Part shown: positions 6,947 to 10,776 of the stretch, in pieces
How the letters are laid out: the number at the start of each line of letters is the position of its first letter
Numbering within the stretch: the first letter of the stretch is position 1
Source of the DNA: Deltaproteobacteria bacterium
Lineage (GTDB): Bacteria; Desulfobacterota; Desulfobulbia; Desulfobulbales; Desulfocapsaceae
Direction: 5' to 3'
Assembly (NCBI GenBank): GCA_021779275.1
Contig: JAJYAX010000016.1
Coordinates: 1 to 10,776, forward strand
Length of the DNA stretch: 10,776 nt
Made by a program: the position numbers and the translations under genes
The notes under the pieces: model-generated
Told to the model about the DNA's origin: nothing
Databases searched by the model: none
The model's input: only the letters and a program-made list of their open reading frames with translations

Positions 6947-7076
6947 CAGGTCATTGATCCTGATACTTAAGTAATACCTGCTTCCCTTCCTTCCTTGTTG
7001 TGCAGATACGGCGGGTTTTTTTGCCGTTCATCTCCCTTCCTGTTCTTCGATCATTACCTGATAGGATGCACGTCCC

Positions 7077-8642
7077 ATGGATCACCTTAATTTGCAAGTT
7101 TTTCTGGTACCTTTAGGGGTATTTTTCGGTGCCGTTTTAGGTTTTTTCCTGCGGAAACGTTTCATTGAAAGCCATCAAAAAAACATCGCCGCGCAAGGAA
7201 AACTCATCGTTGAAAATGCGATTATTGAAGCTGAACAGCTGAAAAAGGAAGCCCTTCTGCAAAGCAAGGAGGAGGCTTATCGGGTCAAACAGGATGCCGA
7301 AAAGGAGCTCAAAACAGAAAGAGACGAGTTGAAGGACGAGACCCGGCAACTCAATAAAAAGAGAGATCAGCTGAAGAGGGAATGGGATAGCTATGACAGG
7401 AAACGTCTTGAACAGCTGAAGATTGAAAAAAGCCTTCAGGACGAGGAGCTGGCTATCCAGGACAAAATGAGGGAAGTGGAACAGCTGGTCAGCAAGCAGC
7501 GATTTGAAATGGCACGGATAGCCGGTATCAGCCAGGAAGACGCCAAAAGAATGCTGATGGAGTCTCTGGAAAGCGAGGCGCGGATGGATGCCGGAAAGCG
7601 GCTGGCCAAGATCGAAAATGAGATGAAAATGGAGGCCGACCGGAAGGGAAAGAACATCCTCGCCCTTGCCATATCCCGATATGCAGGTGATTATGTCGCC
7701 GACAAGACGGTCTCCATGGTGCCTCTGCCGAATGATGAGATGAAGGGGCGGATTATCGGTCGAGAAGGCAGGAATATACGGGCGATTGAGGCGGCAACCG
7801 GTATTGATATCATAATTGATGATACCCCGGAGGCCGTCATTCTGTCCGGTTTCAACCCTGTCCGGCGTGAAGTTGCCCGTCTGGCGCTCCTCCAGCTCAT
7901 CAGTGACGGCAGAATTCATCCCGGCCGTATTGAAGAGGTCGTGGAAAAGGTGACCAAAGAACTGGAGATCACCCTCAGAGAGGCTGGCGAGCAGGCGACC
8001 TTTGATGTCGGCGCCCATGGCGTGCATGTGGAGTTGATCAATATCCTCGGCAGGCTGAAATACAGGACCAGCTATGGCCAGAATGTTCTGCAGCATTCTC
8101 TGGAGGTGGCTTTCCTCTGCGGGATCATGGCGGCAGAGATCGGTATTGATGTAAAGATGGCAAAACGGGCCGGTCTTCTCCATGATATCGGCAAGGCCGT
8201 TGATCATGAAGTAGAGGGGTCGCATGCCATCATCGGTCGTGATCTGGCCAAGAAATACGGTGAGCCTTCGGAGGTCGTCTACGCGATCGGGGCGCATCAT
8301 GAGGATCTGCCTCCGCAGAGTGTCCTGGATATCCTTGTTCAGTCGGCCGACGCCTTGTCAGGCGCGCGGCCCGGGGCCAGAAAGGAGATGCTGCAGAGTT
8401 ATGTGAAACGGCTTGAGGATCTGGAAAAAATCGCCTCATCCTTTAAGGGGGTTGAGAAGTCTTATGCGATTCAGGCCGGCCGGGATCTGCGGATCATTGT
8501 CGATTCCAAAAAGATCAAGGACAGCGATGCCGTTTTGTTGAGCCAGGATATCGCCAAGGCCATAGAAAAACAGCTGACCTACCCCGGCCAGATTCGGGTG
8601 ACCGTCATTCGTGAGACCAGAGCGGTTGAATTTGCGAGATAA
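7077..8642 (+). CDS. rny: Ribonuclease Y
   Basis: The 521-aa product matches the usual length (about 520) and layout of RNase Y, a membrane-anchored endoribonuclease that starts mRNA decay. An N-terminal hydrophobic anchor (about 6-25) is followed by a long charged coiled coil (about 30-210). The KH RNA-binding domain carries the GxxG-type loop IIGREGRN (G228-R-E-G231). The HD domain supplies metal ligands His340 in QHSLEV, His369/Asp370 in LLHDIGK and the H407/H408 pair in GAHHED. The C-terminal domain ends in [14 protein letters not shown]. The ATG at 7077 gives the standard membrane anchor; AGGA lies ten bases upstream, a long spacing that suggests modest initiation. A long, structured upstream region precedes it. 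tyrS follows, so the two may share an mRNA. A 387-codon antisense frame inside it is a coding shadow. Confidence 0.98.
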   Translation: MDHLNLQVFLVPLGVFFGAVLGFFLRKRFIESHQKNIAAQGKLIVENAIIEAEQLKKEALLQSKEEAYRVKQDAEKELKTERDELKDETRQLNKKRDQLKREWDSYDRKRLEQLKIEKSLQDEELAIQDKMREVEQLVSKQRFEMARIAGISQEDAKRMLMESLESEARMDAGKRLAKIENEMKMEADRKGKNILALAISRYAGDYVADKTVSMVPLPNDEMKGRIIGREGRNIRAIEAATGIDIIIDDTPEAVILSGFNPVRREVARLALLQLISDGRIHPGRIEEVVEKVTKELEITLREAGEQATFDVGAHGVHVELINILGRLKYRTSYGQNVLQHSLEVAFLCGIMAAEIGIDVKMAKRAGLLHDIGKAVDHEVEGSHAIIGRDLAKKYGEPSEVVYAIGAHHEDLPPQSVLDILVQSADALSGARPGARKEMLQSYVKRLEDLEKIASSFKGVEKSYAIQAGRDLRIIVDSKKIKDSDAVLLSQDIAKAIEKQLTYPGQIRVTVIRETRAVEFAR

Positions 8643-8677
8643 TGGCTGAATTTTTTAACAGATAGAGAATGTTATCT

Positions 8678-9889
8678 ATGATTTCCGTTGACGAACAGAT
8701 TGCCTTGATAGAACGGGGAACGGTTGAATGTATCTCCCGTGCGGAGCTTGTCAAAAAACTGCAAAGATCTCTCGACACCGGGATCCCGTTGAAGGTGAAG
8801 GCTGGATTTGATCCGACGGCGCCCGATCTTCACCTCGGTCATACCGTTCTGCTCCAGAAGTTGAAACACTTCCAGGATCTCGGCCACCAGATATATTTTC
8901 TGATCGGGGACTTCACCGGCATGATCGGGGATCCGACCGGGAAATCCGAGACCAGAAAGGCCCTCACCCGCGACGATGTAAAGCGTAATGCCGAAAGTTA
9001 CAAAGAACAGGTCTTTAAGATCTTGGATCCTGAGAAGACGAAGGTCGTCTTCAACAGCGACTGGCTGGGAAAGCTTGACTCCTTTGCGATGATCAGGCTG
9101 GCCTCGGAGTTGACCGTGGCTAGGATGCTGGAACGGGAAGACTTCAAGGTCCGTTTTGAGAGCGGCAAACCGATTTCGATCCATGAATTTCTCTATCCGC
9201 TTATTCAGGGCTATGACTCCGTGGCCCTGGAGGCGGACGTCGAACTGGGCGGGACCGATCAATTGTTCAATCTGCTGATGGGTCGCGACCTGCAGCGTTC
9301 CAGAGGTCAGGAGCCGCAGATTGTCCTGACCATGCCCCTGCTTGAAGGCCTGGACGGCGTCAACAAGATGAGCAAATCGCTGGGTAATTACATCGGGATC
9401 ACGGAAGCCGCAAACGATATTTACGGGAAGGTTCTGTCAATATCCGATGCACTCATGTTTCGCTATTTTGACCTCTTGAGCGATCTGACTCGGGAGGAGA
9501 TAAGTCTTCTGCAAAAGAGGATGGAGGCAGGTGAAATACATCCGAAAGAGGTGAAAAAAAAGCTGGCCAGAGAGTTGACTGCCCGGTTTCACGGCCAGGA
9601 GGAGGCGATAGCCGCCGAGGAAAACTTCGAAAAGGTGTTTCAGAAAAAGGGATTACCCGATGAAATTCCCGAGGTAACTCTCAACGTCACTGAAAATATC
9701 TGGCTGCCGCAATTACTGGTCGATGCCGGACTGGTCAAATCAACCTCCGATGGGCGAAGGATGATCAAGCAGAATGCCGTAACCGTCGACAACGAGAGGA
9801 TAACCGACGAGAGCGCCACCTTCGCTCCGATGGGCGAACTTCTTGTCAAGGTGGGGAAGAGGCGTTTCTGCAAGGTGAAATTCGTGTGA
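8678..9889 (+). CDS. tyrS: Tyrosyl-tRNA synthetase
   Basis: The 403-aa class I aminoacyl-tRNA synthetase charges tRNA-Tyr with tyrosine in the cytosol. The catalytic domain shows [15 protein letters not shown] with the HIGH-type motif HLGH at 52-55, [26 protein letters not shown] in the tyrosine/ATP site, and the KMSKS loop at 230-234. The C-terminal S4 RNA-binding domain runs from about 342 ([10 protein letters not shown]) to near the end. HLGH and the length of about 400 place it in the TyrZ-like bacterial branch rather than the E. coli TyrS branch. The start is uncertain: the ATG at 8678 has GAG ten bases upstream and gives the usual MxSVDEQ opening, while the in-frame ATG at 8669 adds only three residues. 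It begins about 35 nt after rny, probably in the same operon. No T-box is present in the short spacer. Confidence 0.97.
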   Translation: MISVDEQIALIERGTVECISRAELVKKLQRSLDTGIPLKVKAGFDPTAPDLHLGHTVLLQKLKHFQDLGHQIYFLIGDFTGMIGDPTGKSETRKALTRDDVKRNAESYKEQVFKILDPEKTKVVFNSDWLGKLDSFAMIRLASELTVARMLEREDFKVRFESGKPISIHEFLYPLIQGYDSVALEADVELGGTDQLFNLLMGRDLQRSRGQEPQIVLTMPLLEGLDGVNKMSKSLGNYIGITEAANDIYGKVLSISDALMFRYFDLLSDLTREEISLLQKRMEAGEIHPKEVKKKLARELTARFHGQEEAIAAEENFEKVFQKKGLPDEIPEVTLNVTENIWLPQLLVDAGLVKSTSDGRRMIKQNAVTVDNERITDESATFAPMGELLVKVGKRRFCKVKFV

Positions 9890-9970
9890 ACCGCAGTTTT
9901 TATCTCTGCAGGAAAGGCGTGGCGCTCGGAGAGGTCTCGGGGAGGACCCCTTTCCTGGTCGTGCGGTTTT
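9889..9970. terminator. Nested inverted repeats between convergent tyrS and perR, probable bidirectional terminator
   Basis: The outer arms AACCGCA (9889-9895) and TGCGGTT (9962-9968) are perfectly complementary. The inner arms CAGGAAAGG (9909-9917) and CCTTTCCTG (9949-9957) make a perfect 9-bp stem, and GGTC/GACC pairs inside that. On the plus strand the structure ends in TTTTC (9967-9971), giving a short T-tract. It overlaps the tyrS stop codon by one base and ends five bases before the perR stop, so it fills the convergent spacer. Confidence 0.6.
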
Positions 9971-9972
9971 CA

Positions 9973-10380
9973 TCAATGTTCTGTCTTCTTTTGGGCGCAA
10001 TCGTCACAGATTCCTGAAAATTCAATATGGTGCCCGAGAATCAGGTAGTCACATACGGCGCCGGCCAGGGCATTGATATGCTGTTGCACCGGGATTTCAA
10101 TGTCATCGACCTTGCTGCACTGGATGCAGCGGATATGATAATGAGGGCTGATGGTGGCATCAAAACGTTTCTGGGTGCCGCCCACCTCAAGTTTAAGAAT
10201 CAGACCGCTTTCCGCCATAAGTTCAAGATTCCTATAGACCGTTCCCAGGCCGATGCGCGGCAGTCGCTGGCGAACCATGTCGTAAACCTCATTGGCTGTG
10301 GGGTGCGAGGTCACTTTTGCCAACTCTTCCAAAATAATCTGGCGCTGGGTAGTTAGCCTCATGTTGGGCAATTGATCCAT
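9973..10380 (-). CDS. perR: Fur-family transcriptional regulator, PerR-like peroxide sensor
   Basis: The 135-aa product has the Fur-family fold: an N-terminal winged helix (about 7-75, with TANEVYDMVRQ and the recognition-helix motif GTVYRNLELM) and a C-terminal dimerisation domain. Two CxxC pairs (C85/C88 and C125/C128) form the structural zinc site. Residues aligning by eye with the regulatory Fe/Mn site of Bacillus PerR are all present: His26, Asp74 in RFD, His80 and His82 in HYH, and Asp92 or Asp93. Asp at the RFD position favours PerR over Fur, which usually has Glu there, so it probably represses peroxide-stress genes until metal-catalysed oxidation releases it. The ATG at 10380 has GAGGA seven bases upstream; ATG at 10362 is a less supported alternative. 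It converges on tyrS. A candidate PerR box overlaps its promoter, suggesting autoregulation. Confidence 0.93.
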   Translation of the reverse strand: MDQLPNMRLTTQRQIILEELAKVTSHPTANEVYDMVRQRLPRIGLGTVYRNLELMAESGLILKLEVGGTQKRFDATISPHYHIRCIQCSKVDDIEIPVQQHINALAGAVCDYLILGHHIEFSGICDDCAQKKTEH

Positions 10381-10422
10381 ACGTTTTTCCTCAAGGTCTC
10401 CATAGTAAACAATAATAAATCC

Positions 10423-10462
10423 TATTACCTGATAATAATATACGATTTCACAATTATAACAA
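10423..10462 (-). promoter_or_regulatory. Probable perR promoter with overlapping PerR-type operator
   Basis: Reading the minus strand, TTGTTA (10462-10457) and TATTAT (10440-10435) are 16 nt apart, placing transcription start about 45-50 nt before the perR ATG. TATTATC-A-GGTAATA (10437-10423) is a 7-1-7 inverted repeat with six of seven matching positions, close to the PerR consensus TTATAATnATTATAA, and it overlaps the -10 box. An alternative -10, TATAAT, lies at 10458-10453. The assignment is by eye. Confidence 0.45.
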
Positions 10463-10776
10463 CGGAAAATTACCTTGATCCGGAGAAAATTCAGCCACAG
10501 GGTATTTTCTTGCTCAAAAATAAAGGTGAACCGTAATCAAGAAGAACGCTCTTTTCCCTTCTTTCTTACGGGATCGTCAATGGAAATGATTGCAAGCCGG
10601 CCTTGGACAACGTGTGCTGAAGTCTTATCGAGAGCAGCTTTCCCCTGGGGTATCAAGGGGAGGATTGTAATATCCGAAACGAAGGAAGGAGAATTGGTCT
10701 TTTAATTTCTGCAACCATGTGCGCATGCCAAGACATTTCTCCTTCGTCGGATGACGCAAGGTCGTGAGGTACCATT
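10463..10776. other. Terminal region with no supportable gene
   Basis: A 76-codon plus-strand frame (10475-10705, TTG start) has no ribosome site and no recognisable sequence. A 40-codon minus-strand frame (10775-10653) could be chance or lie near a gene outside the window. Visible structures are TCCCCT/AGGGGA (near 10640-10660) and the 9-bp inverted repeat GAAGGAGAA (10685-10693) with TTCTCCTTC (10737-10745). I see nothing that fixes a function. Confidence 0.4.

Larger units (their letters stand above)
6276..7076. other. Gene-poor region upstream of rny with multiple inverted repeats
   Basis: No protein gene can be supported over these 800 nt; short open frames on both strands lack ribosome sites and recognisable sequence. 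Structures seen include CAGC/GCTG (6349-6362) next to the palindrome GTTCGAAC (6361-6368), the 112-nt element at 6529-6645, and the long imperfect stem at 6824-6946 with competing upstream arms. A hairpin CAGGT-C-ATT/AATACCTG (6947-6980) encloses the palindrome TACTTAAGTA (6964-6973). Before rny, the pyrimidine-rich tract contains CCCTTCCT twice (near 6984 and 7033) and ACGGC/GCCGT (7008-7027) around GGG and a run of seven T. The rny promoter and leader must lie here, but I cannot place the start site. Confidence 0.5.

Noticed and set aside
7137..8300. 387-codon minus-strand frame
   Set aside because: It is antisense to rny, whose KH and HD motifs are intact; it has no recognisable family features.
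8643..8677. T-box riboswitch for tyrS
   Set aside because: The rny-tyrS spacer is far too short, and no T-box core sequence is seen in the window.
8672..9262. 196-codon minus-strand frame
   Set aside because: Antisense shadow of tyrS.
10475..10705. 76-codon plus-strand frame
   Set aside because: TTG start without a ribosome site, no domain or bias that supports coding.

Overview
The window reads as chromosomal DNA of a Gram-negative bacterium, most likely a Desulfobacterota (former Deltaproteobacteria) member. A lytic transglycosylase with a signal peptide and a ZapA/ZapB pair point to a proteobacterial-type envelope and divisome. RNase Y together with a PerR-type Fur protein is a combination common in that phylum. 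The lineage is an inference from gene content and order, not from a search.

Left part (1-4222, minus strand): an apparent operon read right to left. It holds a secreted MltD-like lytic transglycosylase with one LysM domain, a cytoplasmic HDOD-domain protein, and a soluble hybrid histidine kinase. The kinase is cut by the window edge inside its second receiver domain. The spacing (49 nt, then 9 nt) suggests co-transcription and links cell-wall cleavage to signal transduction.

Middle (4330-5780, plus strand): a Nudix hydrolase resembling the MTH1/8-oxo-dGTPase branch, then a ZapB-like coiled-coil protein and ZapA, which act at the FtsZ ring. Downstream of zapA is a gene-poor stretch of about 1.3 kb. 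Its first part holds a convincing candidate for 6S RNA (about 6038-6210): an E. coli-like 5' end, a long closing stem, a TATTAT box just upstream and a strong terminator hairpin just downstream. zapA-6S synteny is known from many proteobacteria. The rest (6276-7076) has no convincing protein gene but carries several RNA-like inverted repeats, two of them closing domains of about 115 nt that end in T-tracts. Alternative pairings lie upstream of rny.

Right part (7077-10380): ribonuclease Y (mRNA decay) and tyrosyl-tRNA synthetase in tandem on the plus strand, converging on a minus-strand PerR-like peroxide regulator. The 83-nt convergent spacer is almost filled by nested inverted repeats, probably a bidirectional terminator. 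A 7-1-7 inverted repeat resembling a PerR box overlaps the likely perR promoter. The last 400 nt hold no gene that can be supported.

No defence system, mobile element or CRISPR array was seen. The protein genes are ordinary housekeeping and signalling genes; the most interesting material is the structured non-coding DNA between zapA and rny.
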